Source: Seonamhaeicola maritimus
GTDB taxonomy: Bacteria; Bacteroidota; Bacteroidia; Flavobacteriales; Flavobacteriaceae
DNA length: 64,000 nt
NCBI RefSeq assembly: GCF_008056315.1
Contig: NZ_VRKQ01000010.1
Location: 1,054,001-1,118,000 of the forward strand
Reading direction: 5' to 3'
Below the pieces are notes generated by a model that was not told the origin of the DNA, searched no databases, and was given only the letters and a program-made list of their open reading frames with translations. The first letter of the stretch is position 1; each line of letters starts with the position of its first letter. Below, one piece after another: positions 23,689-34,371 of this stretch. A program made the translations under genes and the position numbers.

Positions 23689-24378
23689 ATGAGATTATTA
23701 CTTGTTATCGTATTTTTTTTATTTGGTTTTTTTGGTGTTGGACAAGAACAGCAGATAAAAGATGTAGATTCTCTTTACAAAGAAGATCAGTTGTATGTAG
23801 GTATTACTTATAATTTTTTGGGTAATAAACCTAAAAGATTGTCTCAAAATGGATTTTCTCTAGGTTTTCATTTAGGCTTTATAAAAGATATGCCTATAAA
23901 TAAAAGGAGAAACCTTGCCATTGGTTTAGGTTTAGGGTATTCTGCTAATTCATTTAATCAAAATGTTCTTATTGATAAAAGTGATAACAACAGATTTGTT
24001 TATAGTATATTGGATGACCCAAATGCCTATACTAAAAATAAGTTTTCTATGCACCTAGTAGAAGTTCCGTTGGAATTTAGGTGGAGAACTTCAACCTCTA
24101 TTTCATATAATTTCTGGCGTATTTACACTGGATTTAAGGCAAGTTACATGTTGGCACATACTTCAAAGTATAGAGGCGATTTAGGAAGTATTAAATATAC
24201 AGACATTGGTGATTTTAATAAATTTCAATATGGAGTGACGCTTAGTGTTGGTTATAATACATGGAATATACATTTGTATTATGCTTTAAACTCTATTTTT
24301 TCTGATAATGTCAATTTAGTTGAGGATTCATTAAATATAAATGCCATAAAAATAGGACTTATCTTTTATTTACTATAA
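23689..24378 (+). CDS. PorT-family outer-membrane beta-barrel protein
   Basis: A 229-aa protein started at ATG 23689 (a TTG lies directly upstream). It has a signal peptide (to about 19, FGVGQ) and then an eight-stranded-type barrel pattern with Gly/aromatic alternation, including NLAIGLGLGYSAN and MHLVEVPLEFRWR. It resembles the PorT/SprT family. Some members act in type IX secretion, but porT orthologues usually sit beside ubiE, which is absent here, so that function is uncertain. Its stop overlaps the convergent membrane-protein gene by 6 nt. Confidence 0.75.
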   Translation: MRLLLVIVFFLFGFFGVGQEQQIKDVDSLYKEDQLYVGITYNFLGNKPKRLSQNGFSLGFHLGFIKDMPINKRRNLAIGLGLGYSANSFNQNVLIDKSDNNRFVYSILDDPNAYTKNKFSMHLVEVPLEFRWRTSTSISYNFWRIYTGFKASYMLAHTSKYRGDLGSIKYTDIGDFNKFQYGVTLSVGYNTWNIHLYYALNSIFSDNVNLVEDSLNINAIKIGLIFYLL

Positions 24379-24978
24379 CCAATTAGGAATGAGAATTATT
24401 TGAGGAATTACACCTACAAAAATCCCCGTAATTAATTCTTTATAAGTATGGGCTTTAACATGAAGTCTTGAAGTGGCAACTGACCCAGTTATTATGGACA
24501 TTAGGGCAAGGGTTCCATTTATGTTAATACTGAAATGAATACTGAGCGCTATAAAAAACATAAACACTCCTGATACAGCAATCATATGTATACTAGCCTT
24601 AAACTTGAAAAAGGCAAGTATTAAACAAGCCATTGAAGAAATTAAAATACCAATAAAAAAATAGTATAATTCTATAATTTGTGAAGGTGTTAATATGCGT
24701 TGAATAACAATAATAACAACCAAACAGTTAAGTGTTAAGGGTAAAATTCGTTCTGTAGTAGTTTCAAGGTAAATGGATTTTACTTTCCCTAAAGTTTTTA
24801 ATAAAAAATAAAGTAAAACAGGCAGTATCACCATGAGTATAAATAGTGATATTAGTTTAGCCCAAATTATTTCAATAGGAATATATCTAGGGGATTTGGA
24901 GAAATAAAATATAACACCTAATAAAGGCATCAATAGAGGGTGAAATATAAATGAGATGCTTCTTAAAATATGATTCAT
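24373..24978 (-). CDS. Polytopic membrane protein, PAP2-like C-terminal motif
   Basis: A 201-aa protein with five or six hydrophobic helices. The segment ATSRLHVKAHTYKELITG resembles the SR...H part of the PAP2 (lipid phosphatase) active site, but the upstream lysine/arginine motif and the PSGH motif are not seen. It may be a degenerate or catalytically inactive relative, or the resemblance may be chance. It directly abuts rpoN (stop of rpoN at 24979, start here at 24978), so the two are probably co-transcribed. Confidence 0.7.
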   Translation of the reverse strand: MNHILRSISFIFHPLLMPLLGVIFYFSKSPRYIPIEIIWAKLISLFILMVILPVLLYFLLKTLGKVKSIYLETTTERILPLTLNCLVVIIVIQRILTPSQIIELYYFFIGILISSMACLILAFFKFKASIHMIAVSGVFMFFIALSIHFSININGTLALMSIITGSVATSRLHVKAHTYKELITGIFVGVIPQIILIPNWL

Positions 24979-26430
24979 CTATATTTTTTTTCGAAGTCTT
25001 GCAACCGGTATATCTAATTGTTCTCTATATTTGGCAACAGTTCTTCTAGCTATTGGATATCCTTTTTCTTTTAATATACCTGCTAGAGTTTCGTCAGTTA
25101 AGGGTTTTTTCTTGTCTTCTTCTTCAATAACTGTTTCTAAAATCTTTTTAATTTCTCTAGTAGAAACATCTTCACCCTGATCGTTTTTCATAGATTCTGA
25201 GAAGAACTCTTTAATCAACTTGGTTCCATATGGCGTATCAACATATTTGCTATTTGCAACTCTAGAAACTGTTGATACATCCATTTTGATTTCATCAGCA
25301 ATATCTTTTAGAATCATGGGCTTTAAATTACGCTCATCACCCGTTAAGAAGTACTCTTTTTGGTAATGCATTATGGCGCTCATGGTTACAAATAACGTTT
25401 GTTGACGTTGTTTTATAGCTTCAATAAACCATTTGGCCGCGTCTAATTTTTGTTTAATAAATATAACGGCATCTTTTTGCGATTTTGATTTGTCTTTAGA
25501 GTCTTTATAGCCTTTAAGCATATTGTTGTACTCTCTTGATACATGGAGTTCCGGAGCATTTCTTCCATTAAGCGTAAGTTCTAATTCACCATCAATAATT
25601 TTAATAGCAAAATCAGGAACTATATGTTCTACTATTCTGTTGTTTCCAGCATAAGAACCTCCAGGTTTAGGGTTTAGGTGTTCAATTTCAGAAATAGCAT
25701 CTCTTAATTGAATTTCAGAAATGTCAAATTTTTGAATGAGCTTTTGGTAATGTTTTTTTGTAAACTGTTCAAAAGCATTATCAATAATATTTATTGCTAA
25801 TTCTGTATCAGGAGTTTTTTCTTTTCTGTGTAATTGAATACTCAAGCATTCTTGTAAATTTCTAGCCCCAACACCAGCAGGATCTAACTGATGTACAATT
25901 TTTAAAACGCCTTCAATTTTATGCTCTTCTGTATAGATGTTTTGTGTAAACGCAAGATCGTCCATAATGTCTGATAACGATCTGCGGATGTAACCACTTT
26001 CATCAACACTACCTACTAAAAATTCGGCAATGTCACGTTCATCATCATTTAATCTATAAGTGTTAAGTTGATTTATTAAATGCTGTGTAAAGGAAGTGCC
26101 TGCCGCATAGGGCATTGTTTTTTCCTCATCATCACTACTATAGTTATTAGCTTGAGTACGATAATCTGGAATTTCATCATCACTTAGATATTCATCCACA
26201 TTAATGTCTTCAGCATTAATAGATTCATTATCATCAAAATCATCAGAAGTATCAAATTCATCAAATTCGTCCTTATCCTCTTTACCACCTTCAAGTGCGG
26301 GATTTTCTTCCAATTCTTGTTTTAAACGCTGCTCAAAAGCTTGAGTTGGCAGCTGAATCAATTTCATTAGTTGAATTTGCTGCGGTGATAGCTTTTGGGA
26401 TAGTTTAAATTGTAGATACTGTTTAAGCAT
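24979..26430 (-). CDS. rpoN: RNA polymerase sigma-54 factor
   Basis: A 483-aa protein. Region I at the N-terminus is Gln/Leu-rich (KLSPQQIQLMKLIQLP). An acidic region II spans about 47-95, then comes the core-binding domain. The C-terminus carries the RpoN box ARRTVAKYR near residue 462, which reads the -24 promoter element. All expected parts are present. Sigma-54 needs AAA+ activators for open-complex formation; none is encoded in the window. It is flanked by asnS upstream (87 nt) and the PAP2-like gene downstream (0 nt). Confidence 0.97.
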   Translation of the reverse strand: MLKQYLQFKLSQKLSPQQIQLMKLIQLPTQAFEQRLKQELEENPALEGGKEDKDEFDEFDTSDDFDDNESINAEDINVDEYLSDDEIPDYRTQANNYSSDDEEKTMPYAAGTSFTQHLINQLNTYRLNDDERDIAEFLVGSVDESGYIRRSLSDIMDDLAFTQNIYTEEHKIEGVLKIVHQLDPAGVGARNLQECLSIQLHRKEKTPDTELAINIIDNAFEQFTKKHYQKLIQKFDISEIQLRDAISEIEHLNPKPGGSYAGNNRIVEHIVPDFAIKIIDGELELTLNGRNAPELHVSREYNNMLKGYKDSKDKSKSQKDAVIFIKQKLDAAKWFIEAIKQRQQTLFVTMSAIMHYQKEYFLTGDERNLKPMILKDIADEIKMDVSTVSRVANSKYVDTPYGTKLIKEFFSESMKNDQGEDVSTREIKKILETVIEEEDKKKPLTDETLAGILKEKGYPIARRTVAKYREQLDIPVARLRKKI

Positions 26431-26517
26431 GATTTGGCTACTGGTTGTTAATCAAAGATATAAAAAGCAATGAGCTTACCAAAGTCATACCAAACTAATA
26501 AAATTTCAATTTTTTAA

Positions 26518-27951
26518 TTAAAATTCAGCATTTTGAGGTGTTCTAGGGTAGGGGATTACGTCTCGAATATTATTCATGCCAGTAACAAACATGACTAAAC
26601 GTTCAAACCCTAAACCAAAACCAGAATGCACCGCTGTGCCAAATTTACGAAGGTCTAAGTACCACCACAATTCTTCTTCAGGAATATCTATAGCGGCCAT
26701 TTTTTCTTTAAGAACTTCTAAACGTTCTTCACGCTGTGCACCACCAACAATTTCGCCAATACCTGGGAATAAAATATCCATGGCACGAACAGTTTTTCCG
26801 TCTTCATTTAAGCGCATATAAAACGCTTTGATGTTGGCCGGATAATCAAACAAAATCACAGGGCATTTAAAGTGTTTTTCTACAAGAAATCGCTCATGCT
26901 CACTTTGTAAATCTGTACCCCATTCATTAATTAAATACTTAAATTTCTTTTTCTTATTTGGTTTGCAGTTTCGTAAAATATCTATGGCTTCGGTGTAGCT
27001 TACACGTTTAAAATGATTATCTGTTACAAACTTAAGTTTGTCAATAAGTGTCATCCCGTTTCTTTCTGCTTGAGGTTTTCTTTTGTCCTCATCTTGTTGG
27101 CGCCTATCAAGAAACTCTAAATCCTCGCTATTGTTATCTAAAATATGTTTAATAACATATTTCATGAAGTCTTCCGCTAGATCCATATTACCCGCCAAAT
27201 CCATAAAAGCAACTTCCGGTTCTATCATCCAGAATTCTGCCAAATGCCTTGATGTGTTAGAGTTTTCAGCTCTAAATGTGGGTCCAAAAGTATACACCTT
27301 TCCCAAGGACATTGCATATGTTTCGGCCTCTAATTGTCCTGAAACCGTTAAGTTAGTTTCTTTTCCAAAGAAATCTTTAGAGTAATCAACCTTTCCGTTT
27401 CCGTTAGTTGGTAAATTATTATGATCTAAGCTTGTAACTTTAAACATTTCGCCTGCGCCTTCCGCATCACTACCTGTAATTATTGGAGCATGCATATAAT
27501 AAAAGCCATGTTCATTAAAATATTTATGAATGGCGAATGATAAGGCAGAACGTAAACGCATAACAGCACTAAAAGTGTTTGTTCTGGTGCGTAAATGGGC
27601 GTTTTCTCTTAAGAATTCAAACGAATGCTTTTTTGGTTGAATAGGATAAGTGTCGGGGTCAGAATCTCCCAGAATCTCTAAAGATTTGACTTGTATTTCA
27701 ACACTTTGTCCTTTTCCTTGGCTTTCTACTAAATCTCCAATTATATGAATGGCTGCACCTGTTGTGATTCTTTTTAATAGGTCTTCATCAAATTTTTCAA
27801 AATCAACTACACACTGTATATTATTTATGGTTGAACCATCGTTTAAAGCTATAAATCTATTAGCTCTAAATGTTCTAACCCAACCTTTTATTTCTACTTC
27901 ATTAAAAGCAATGTCTTGTGATAATAATTCAGAAACGGTGTATGACTGCAT
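26518..27951 (-). CDS. asnS: Asparaginyl-tRNA synthetase
   Basis: A 477-aa class IIb synthetase charging tRNA-Asn. An N-terminal OB-fold anticodon domain ([22 protein letters not shown]) is followed by the catalytic core, with motif 2 around [24 protein letters not shown] and motif 3 [15 protein letters not shown] near the C-terminus. Length is typical. It lies upstream of rpoN in the same direction, a neighbourhood seen in other flavobacteria. Confidence 0.97.
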   Translation of the reverse strand: MQSYTVSELLSQDIAFNEVEIKGWVRTFRANRFIALNDGSTINNIQCVVDFEKFDEDLLKRITTGAAIHIIGDLVESQGKGQSVEIQVKSLEILGDSDPDTYPIQPKKHSFEFLRENAHLRTRTNTFSAVMRLRSALSFAIHKYFNEHGFYYMHAPIITGSDAEGAGEMFKVTSLDHNNLPTNGNGKVDYSKDFFGKETNLTVSGQLEAETYAMSLGKVYTFGPTFRAENSNTSRHLAEFWMIEPEVAFMDLAGNMDLAEDFMKYVIKHILDNNSEDLEFLDRRQQDEDKRKPQAERNGMTLIDKLKFVTDNHFKRVSYTEAIDILRNCKPNKKKKFKYLINEWGTDLQSEHERFLVEKHFKCPVILFDYPANIKAFYMRLNEDGKTVRAMDILFPGIGEIVGGAQREERLEVLKEKMAAIDIPEEELWWYLDLRKFGTAVHSGFGLGFERLVMFVTGMNNIRDVIPYPRTPQNAEF

Positions 27952-28049
27952 TTATATTGGATTTAGATTGTAAATATAAAAAAGCCTTTCGACTTCCAAT
28001 ATTAAATTAGTTAAAAAATCAAATTCTATAAGTAAAAAGTGTGAAAATG

Positions 28050-30452
28050 TTATTTATTGAAATCTTCTTCTGAATCGTCCTCTTCCGGAATGATATTTAT
28101 TGAAGGTTCTTTTAGTACTTCTTTGTTAGCAATACTGCGTTCTAAAGACAATAAAAGCGAAGGTAGTAAAAGTAAATTTGATAGCATAGCGAATAGTAAT
28201 GTAGCCGAAACTAGAGCACCTAATGCTACAGTACCACCAAAACTAGAAATTGTAAATACAGAAAAACCAAAGAATAACACTATAGATGTGTAAAACATAC
28301 TAACTCCTGTTTCGCGTAAAGCACCATAAACAGAGACTTTTATTTTCCAATTATTTGCCTGTAATTCTTGTCTGTATTTTGCCAAAAAGTGAATAGTATC
28401 ATCAACTGAAATACCAAAGGCAATACTAAACACCAAAATAGTGGATGGTTTAATAGGCACGCCTATGTAGCCCATTAACCCAGCGGTAACTAATAATGGC
28501 AATAAGTTAGGGATTAATGATACAATGATCATTCTACCAGACCTGAACATATATGCCATGAAAAGAGAGATTAAAAGTATAGCGAGAGATAATGATATTG
28601 CTAAATTTTTAACCAGATACTTGGTCCCTTTTTGAAACATTAAAGCTTTTCCCGTCATGGTAACGCTATAGCGTTCTTTCGGGAATACTTTATCTATTTT
28701 ATTTTGAAGATTCTCTTCTATGCGTTCCATTTTATCTGTCCCAACATCTTTCATGAACGTAGTAATTCTTGCATATTGACTAGTACTGTCTACAAAATTG
28801 TTAAGTAAATCTACGTTAGATGATGAGTTTTTAGCATATGATAAAATAAAACTGTTTTCTTGTGATGATGGTAATTGATAAAATTTCGGGTTACCGTTAT
28901 AATAAGCTTGTTTTGAATACTTTACCAAACTAACTACCGATATTGGTCTTGATAATTCCGGTATTTCAATTATAAGGTCCTCTAATTCATTCATTCGTTT
29001 AAGCGTAGAGAGTTTCATAACTCCTTTTTTACGCTTAGTATCAATCATAAACTCTAATGGCATAATCCCATTAAATTCTTCTTCAAAAAACCGAATATCA
29101 TTTACGAATGGAGACTCTTGAGGCATGTCTTCAATTAAATTACCAGAAGTTTTAATTTGATAAATTCCAATAATGCTCACAATAAGAAGAATAACAGAAG
29201 TGGCATAAATAGCAATACGTTTTTGTTTTACCATCCATTCCATCCAATTTACAAAACCACCAATCCATCGTTTATTTAAATGCTCTAAATGACGGTCTTT
29301 TGGAAAAGGTAAAAATGTATAAATAATAGGTATAATGAGCAAACACAAAATAAAAATCGCCAATATGCTTAAAGATGCTACAATACCAAATTCCTTTAAT
29401 AACTTACTTTCGGTTAAAATAAATGTTGCAAAACCAGATGCTGTAGTTACATTGGTCATTAAAGTGGCATTACCAATTTTAGTAATTACTCGTTGTAACG
29501 ATTTTACTTTATTCCCATGAAGCTTAACTTCATGTTGATATTTATTAATTAAGAAAATACAATTTGGAATTCCAATTACTATAATTAAAGGCGGAATTAA
29601 AGCTGTTAAAACGGTTATCTCATAATTTAAAATGCCAATGATGCCTAAAGTCCACATGACACCAATACATACCACAATAAGCGAAATGAATGTAGCTCTA
29701 AAAGACCTGAAAAAGAAAAAGAAAATTAATGATGTTACTATAAGAGCTGCTAAAACAAACTTACTTATTTCTCCAATTATATTTTCTGAATTCTTGGTTC
29801 TAATGTAGGGCATTCCAGAAACCCGAACATCAAGATTATAGTCAGTTTCAAAAGATTTTATTTTTGGCTCAAGAACATTAAGTACAAATTCTTTTCTGGC
29901 CGATGTATTTACAAGAGATTTTTCAAAATATATAGCAGTACGAATAGTTTTTGTTTTGCTATTGAATAAAAAATTATCGTAAAATGGGTATTGATTGAAT
30001 AGCTCTTTTTGAAGCTTTTCAATTTGAGCTATACTTGTAATAGAATCTTTGATAAAAGGCTCTAAATTGAACTTTTCTTCACTTGTATTCTTTATAAGTT
30101 TTTGAAGTTCCTTGATTGAGATTACAGATTCAACTTCATCATAATTATTAAATTCATTGCAAAACTTGTTCCAGGCATTAAGTTTTTTTACTTCGAAAAG
30201 AGAGCTATCCTTAACCCCAATTATAATTAAGTTTCCTTCTTCACCAAAGGTTTTTAAAAAATTATTGTAGGTTATATTTTCTTCGTGATCGTCCGGAAGT
30301 AAATTTGCTTCAGTATTACTAAAACGCATGTTATCCCATTGGGTGCTTAAAAGATAAGTAGCTATAATAATACCAATAAGAATGATGATTTTATTGCGTA
30401 AAATCAATCTTGCAGTAATATCCCAAAAGTCCTTGCTAAACAGTTTAAACAT
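28050..30452 (-). CDS. RND-superfamily exporter (MMPL/sterol-sensing type)
   Basis: An 800-aa inner-membrane protein with two halves, each with a large extracytoplasmic loop after the first helix and a five-helix bundle. Conserved segments include PPLIIVIGIPNCIFLINKYQHE and the matching STILVFSIAFGISVDDTIHFLAKYRQE in the second half. These are the proton-relay regions of the family. No membrane-fusion protein or TolC partner is nearby, so it may be a stand-alone lipid or hydrophobe exporter. It precedes asnS in the same direction. The substrate cannot be deduced. Confidence 0.88.
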   Translation of the reverse strand: MFKLFSKDFWDITARLILRNKIIILIGIIIATYLLSTQWDNMRFSNTEANLLPDDHEENITYNNFLKTFGEEGNLIIIGVKDSSLFEVKKLNAWNKFCNEFNNYDEVESVISIKELQKLIKNTSEEKFNLEPFIKDSITSIAQIEKLQKELFNQYPFYDNFLFNSKTKTIRTAIYFEKSLVNTSARKEFVLNVLEPKIKSFETDYNLDVRVSGMPYIRTKNSENIIGEISKFVLAALIVTSLIFFFFFRSFRATFISLIVVCIGVMWTLGIIGILNYEITVLTALIPPLIIVIGIPNCIFLINKYQHEVKLHGNKVKSLQRVITKIGNATLMTNVTTASGFATFILTESKLLKEFGIVASLSILAIFILCLLIIPIIYTFLPFPKDRHLEHLNKRWIGGFVNWMEWMVKQKRIAIYATSVILLIVSIIGIYQIKTSGNLIEDMPQESPFVNDIRFFEEEFNGIMPLEFMIDTKRKKGVMKLSTLKRMNELEDLIIEIPELSRPISVVSLVKYSKQAYYNGNPKFYQLPSSQENSFILSYAKNSSSNVDLLNNFVDSTSQYARITTFMKDVGTDKMERIEENLQNKIDKVFPKERYSVTMTGKALMFQKGTKYLVKNLAISLSLAILLISLFMAYMFRSGRMIIVSLIPNLLPLLVTAGLMGYIGVPIKPSTILVFSIAFGISVDDTIHFLAKYRQELQANNWKIKVSVYGALRETGVSMFYTSIVLFFGFSVFTISSFGGTVALGALVSATLLFAMLSNLLLLPSLLLSLERSIANKEVLKEPSINIIPEEDDSEEDFNK

Positions 30453-30500
30453 ACCCTTTTATGAAAGCTGCGCAAAGGTAGAAAAAACACTTGTATTACC

Positions 30501-31772
30501 TCATAAAGTCACGTTAAATGTGAACTTTAATGCAATGTTATCTGTGAATTCTGGTAAATGGTAGCCTCCGTAACGGTAAGAAAAGCTCAAACCAAAACCA
30601 AACAGTAGTTTATTAAGTTCAAAACCAGATTCTGTAAACCCTTTATTTAGTGATCCAAAAGTAACATTCTCATGTTTTTCAGGTTGTTTCATATCACCAA
30701 TTGCATACCTTGTTATAAGTACAAGTTGCGGTTTATAACGGGTTGAAATATTAAATGGTTTTAAGTAGTGCTTTAGTTGAATAGCTACAAGCTTATCTGA
30801 AAAGAACTCATTGAAGTACATAGTTTCAAAACTATTTAGACCTGCAACCGAAAAACGTTGCATTACCGTTTCTTTTGAAATATTATTGGGATAAGCATGA
30901 TACATATGAGTTAAAGGTGTATCACCATTTGCTAGCCCTGAAACGAGGGTTATTTCTGAATAGTTGTTTTCTTCAACAATAATTCTATGAATTGTTTTAA
31001 AATCTATTTTAGAAAAGTTGAAATCTCCTTTAATTGCACCCTTTATACTTTTTGAATATTGCAGAGTAAATTTTGGATAGCCTACTTTTGTTTCTATAAG
31101 ACCTTTTTCTGAAGGGGAGTAGTTGCTAAAAGGACTCCAATCAAACGAAGCTATTGCCATGCTTATTCGGAAATCACTTAATGACTTATTATCAGAATTA
31201 AAGGTATATGCATAGGTTGGGCTAATTTTACTTGTTAAAAATTCTACTTTAGTAGAAACGTTATCAAGTAATTGATGCTCCAAAGTAATAGATTTTGTTA
31301 TATGCTTATGAAACAAATCAATATTTAATAATCTTGGTTCAAAAAATTGAAAAAACCGGCCGTCTGTTATGAATTTAGTACTTCCCGTTTCTTGCAGATC
31401 ATCGGTATAAGATAAATTAATCCACGTGTTGGTTTTTTGAGCAATTCTAAATCCACCTCCAAAACTAAATTTAAATTGATCATCTCTAAAACCATAAACT
31501 GAATAGGCGTTAATTCTAAACTTTTCTGAAAAAGCATTATTAGTTATACCACCAACACCGGTTCTAACACCTTCGTATTGATTAAATTTTATTAAATACC
31601 TAAGATCAAAGTTGAAATACTTTGTTGGTAAATATCCGTTGCCTAAATGCTTAACAAAAGAACTTTTTTTAATAGAATCTTGAGCAGATACCTTTATAAC
31701 TTCAATGGAAGATTGACCGTTTGATATTTTAAAACAAAAAACAAAAACGATTAAAAGGCATTGTTTTAGCAT
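30501..31772 (-). CDS. Outer-membrane beta-barrel protein, DUF5686-like
   Basis: A 423-aa protein started at ATG 31772; an upstream TTG would put the signal peptide in the wrong place. The signal peptide runs to about residue 20 (ISNGQ). The rest is strand-rich, with YLIKFNQYEGVRTGVGG and YGFRDDQFKFSFGGGFRI, resembling the barrel half of DUF5686 proteins. The carboxypeptidase-like N-terminal domain of that family is missing, so this is a short version. It ends in a barrel-like strand (ALKFTFNVTL). It lies upstream of the RND gene by 48 nt, so the two may be co-transcribed and could act together at the envelope. Confidence 0.7.
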   Translation of the reverse strand: MLKQCLLIVFVFCFKISNGQSSIEVIKVSAQDSIKKSSFVKHLGNGYLPTKYFNFDLRYLIKFNQYEGVRTGVGGITNNAFSEKFRINAYSVYGFRDDQFKFSFGGGFRIAQKTNTWINLSYTDDLQETGSTKFITDGRFFQFFEPRLLNIDLFHKHITKSITLEHQLLDNVSTKVEFLTSKISPTYAYTFNSDNKSLSDFRISMAIASFDWSPFSNYSPSEKGLIETKVGYPKFTLQYSKSIKGAIKGDFNFSKIDFKTIHRIIVEENNYSEITLVSGLANGDTPLTHMYHAYPNNISKETVMQRFSVAGLNSFETMYFNEFFSDKLVAIQLKHYLKPFNISTRYKPQLVLITRYAIGDMKQPEKHENVTFGSLNKGFTESGFELNKLLFGFGLSFSYRYGGYHLPEFTDNIALKFTFNVTL

Positions 31773-31801
31773 AGATTGAACAGAAGTAAGAGTTGATAAA
31801 A

Positions 31802-31827
31802 AAAGCGACAATTGAAGTCGCTTTTTT
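31802..31827 (-). terminator. Terminator after frr
   Basis: AAAGCGAC (31802-31809) and GTCGCTTT (31817-31824) with a 7-nt loop. A/T runs on both sides make it bidirectional. It sits between the frr stop and the DUF5686-like start. Confidence 0.9.
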
Positions 31828-31833
31828 TATGTT

Positions 31834-32391
31834 TTATACGGTCATGATTTCAGTTTCTTTCTTACTGAAAATTTCATCTGACTTTTTAACGTAAGAATCT
31901 GTCATTTCTTGTATGTCTATCTCAGCATTAGCTTTAAGATCTTCTGATGCATCCTCTAATTTCTTAATATCATGCATGGCATCTCTTCTGGCGTTTCTAA
32001 TTCCAATTTTTGATTCTTCACTTTCATGCTTTGCTTGTTTAGACAAATCACGCCTACGCTCTTCCGTTAAAGGTGGCACATTAATAATAATGCTTTCGCC
32101 ATTATTCATTGGATTAAAACCTAAATTAGCAATCATAATTCCACGCTCAATTTCTTGTAACATGGTTTTTTCCCATGGTTGAACTGTAATGGTTCGTCCA
32201 TCTGGGGTATTAACATTTGCTACTTGATTAAGCGGAGTTTGAGATCCGTAATAATCTACCATCACACTCCCAAGCATAGCAGGACTTGCTTTTCCTGCTC
32301 TAATATTTGAAAGTTGTTTTTCTAAATGCTTAATAGCATTATCCATGGCTTCTTTAGCTGTGTCTAAAATAAACTGTATGTCTTCGTTCAT
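31834..32391 (-). CDS. frr: Ribosome recycling factor
   Basis: A 185-aa protein that, with EF-G, splits the post-termination ribosome. The family blocks KHLEKQLSNIRAGKASPAML, GRTITVQPWEK and LTEERRRDLSKQAK are all present, and the length is standard. It follows pyrH by 47 nt, the widely conserved pyrH-frr pair, and ends at a terminator. Confidence 0.98.
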   Translation of the reverse strand: MNEDIQFILDTAKEAMDNAIKHLEKQLSNIRAGKASPAMLGSVMVDYYGSQTPLNQVANVNTPDGRTITVQPWEKTMLQEIERGIMIANLGFNPMNNGESIIINVPPLTEERRRDLSKQAKHESEESKIGIRNARRDAMHDIKKLEDASEDLKANAEIDIQEMTDSYVKKSDEIFSKKETEIMTV

Positions 32392-32438
32392 AGTATTATA
32401 TTTTTGTGACAGTAATTATTCAAAAATTACGCCAAGTT

Positions 32439-33146
32439 TTATACGTTAACTACGGTTCCTATTTCTTCTCCTGAAACTACTTTTAATAAATTACCCTTTT
32501 TATTCATATCAAAAACAATAATAGGTAATTTGTTTTCTTGACTTAAAGTAAAGGCCGTGGTATCCATAACCTTTAAACCTTTGCGTAAAACTTCATCAAA
32601 AGAGATAGAATTAAACTTAATAGCAGATGCATCTTTCTCAGGGTCTGCGTTATAAATACCATCAACCCTAGTTCCTTTTAAAATAACATCGGCTTCTATT
32701 TCAATAGCTCTTAAAACGGCTGCTGAATCTGTTGTAAAATAAGGATTTCCTGTGCCACCTCCAAAAATCACAACACGACCCTTTTCAAGATGCCTCATGG
32801 CTCTCCTTCTAATAAAAGGTTCTGCTACCTCATTAATTTTAATTGCTGTTTGCAATCTAGTTTCAATATCAGCATCTTCCAAAGCACCTTGTAAAGCTAG
32901 ACCGTTTATAACAGTTGCAAGCATGCCCATATGGTCACCCTGTACTCTGTCCATGCCCTTACTAGCACCAGAAAGACCTCTAAAGATATTACCTCCACCA
33001 ATAACTATTGCCACTTCAACACCTTTGTCTGTTATGGTTTTAATGTCATTTGCATATTCTGCTAATCGTTCTGGGTCTATACCATATTGGCGGGTTCCCA
33101 TTAAGGCTTCGCCTGATAGTTTGAGGAGTATTCTTTTATATTTCAT
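32439..33146 (-). CDS. pyrH: UMP kinase
   Basis: A 235-aa cytoplasmic kinase converting UMP to UDP with ATP. The bacterial UMPK motifs [38 protein letters not shown] and [15 protein letters not shown] are clear. It starts about 100 nt after a terminator closing the tsf operon, so pyrH-frr is a separate unit. Confidence 0.98.
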   Translation of the reverse strand: MKYKRILLKLSGEALMGTRQYGIDPERLAEYANDIKTITDKGVEVAIVIGGGNIFRGLSGASKGMDRVQGDHMGMLATVINGLALQGALEDADIETRLQTAIKINEVAEPFIRRRAMRHLEKGRVVIFGGGTGNPYFTTDSAAVLRAIEIEADVILKGTRVDGIYNADPEKDASAIKFNSISFDEVLRKGLKVMDTTAFTLSQENKLPIIVFDMNKKGNLLKVVSGEEIGTVVNV

Positions 33147-33243
33147 CTTAAAGTTTGAAGTTGTGCAAAACTACACAAATTTTTTATTTTTTTTTATGAT
33201 AAAAAGCAAGCAACTTACCTTCTTTTTAGTTTATAAAATAAAA

Positions 33244-33274
33244 AAACCACCACTCTAAATTAGAGTAGTGGTTT
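33244..33274 (-). terminator. Terminator after tsf
   Basis: Fifteen-base arms (33244-33258 and 33260-33274) with one mismatch; AACCACCACTCTAA pairs with TTAGAGTAGTGGTT. Leftward it is followed by TTTTATTTTAT. It ends the rplM-rpsI-rpsB-tsf unit. Confidence 0.88.
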
Positions 33275-33311
33275 AAATATATATTGGATTTCCTTTTAAA
33301 AGGAATATTGT

Positions 33312-34286
33312 TTATCCTAAAGTTACACGTTGGAAACCTGTAATTTCTACTTCACCGTATGAAGACACATATTTTTCAACCGTAACTTTTTCATCTTTAA
33401 TAAAGTTTTGGTTTAATAAACATTGCTCTTGGTCTAAAGTAGTATTATCAGATATAAAACGTTGCATTTTACCTGGTAAAATTCTATCCCAAATTTGCTC
33501 TGGTTTACCTTCAGCTTTAAGTTCAGCTTTTGCATTTTCTTCAGCTTGAGCAATAACTTCTGGAGTTAATTGAGACATTGAAATGTATTGAGGAACATTT
33601 TTAAGTGTTTTTCCTAAACGTCCTAATTCAATATTATCTTTTTCAATAACTGCTATTCTTGCTTCAGTTTCAGAAGCAACATAAGCAGGGTCAAAATCTT
33701 TATAAGATAATGTAGTTGCACCCATTGATGCAATTTGCATTGCTACATCTTTACCTAAAGTTTCAATATTATCAACAACATTAGAGAATCCTACAACAGC
33801 TGCAATTTTGTTAATGTGTACATAAGAACCAACATAAGCAGCTTCTATTTTTTCAAAAGCTTTAATGTCTAATTTCTCTCCAATTACACCAGTTTGCTCA
33901 ACTAATTTTTCAGCAACTGTGATACCACCAAAATCGGCAGCTAAAAATTCTTCTTTAGTAGCGTAGTTTAAAGCAATCTCACCAAATTGGCTAGCAAGTG
34001 CTAAAAAGTTTTCGTTTTTACCAACAAAGTCAGTCTCACAACCTAATACAATTGCAACTCCCGCAGTTTTATCTGCGTTTACTTTTGCTACTGCAGCACC
34101 TTCACTAGACTCACGGTCAGCTCTTTTTGCTGCAACTTTTTGCCCTTTTTTACGTAATACTTCTATTGCTTTATCAAAATCACCTTCAGCTTCAACTAAA
34201 GCTTTTTTGCAATCCATCATACCCGCGCCAGTAGCTTGTCTTAATTTATTTACTTCAGCGGCTGTTACTTTTACTGTAGTACTCAT
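33312..34286 (-). CDS. tsf: Translation elongation factor Ts
   Basis: A 324-aa guanine-nucleotide exchange factor for EF-Tu. The N-terminal UBA-like domain has VNKLRQATGAGMMDCKKAL; the core contains the conserved GCETDFVGKNENF (TDFV) that contacts EF-Tu. It is longer than the E. coli protein, as in other Bacteroidota. It follows rpsB by 85 nt, the conserved order. Confidence 0.97.
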   Translation of the reverse strand: MSTTVKVTAAEVNKLRQATGAGMMDCKKALVEAEGDFDKAIEVLRKKGQKVAAKRADRESSEGAAVAKVNADKTAGVAIVLGCETDFVGKNENFLALASQFGEIALNYATKEEFLAADFGGITVAEKLVEQTGVIGEKLDIKAFEKIEAAYVGSYVHINKIAAVVGFSNVVDNIETLGKDVAMQIASMGATTLSYKDFDPAYVASETEARIAVIEKDNIELGRLGKTLKNVPQYISMSQLTPEVIAQAEENAKAELKAEGKPEQIWDRILPGKMQRFISDNTTLDQEQCLLNQNFIKDEKVTVEKYVSSYGEVEITGFQRVTLG

Positions 34287-34371
34287 AATTATTATAATTT
34301 AAAAAAGTCGTTCAATAAATTTTCTGTTAAGAAAAGAACTAAACGACTTATTTGTATTGTGTTAATGTTAT

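Noticed and set aside
23689-24378. Assigning the barrel protein as the type IX secretion protein PorT/SprT
   Set aside because: Only family-level resemblance is visible and the usual ubiE neighbour is missing, so no gene symbol is given.
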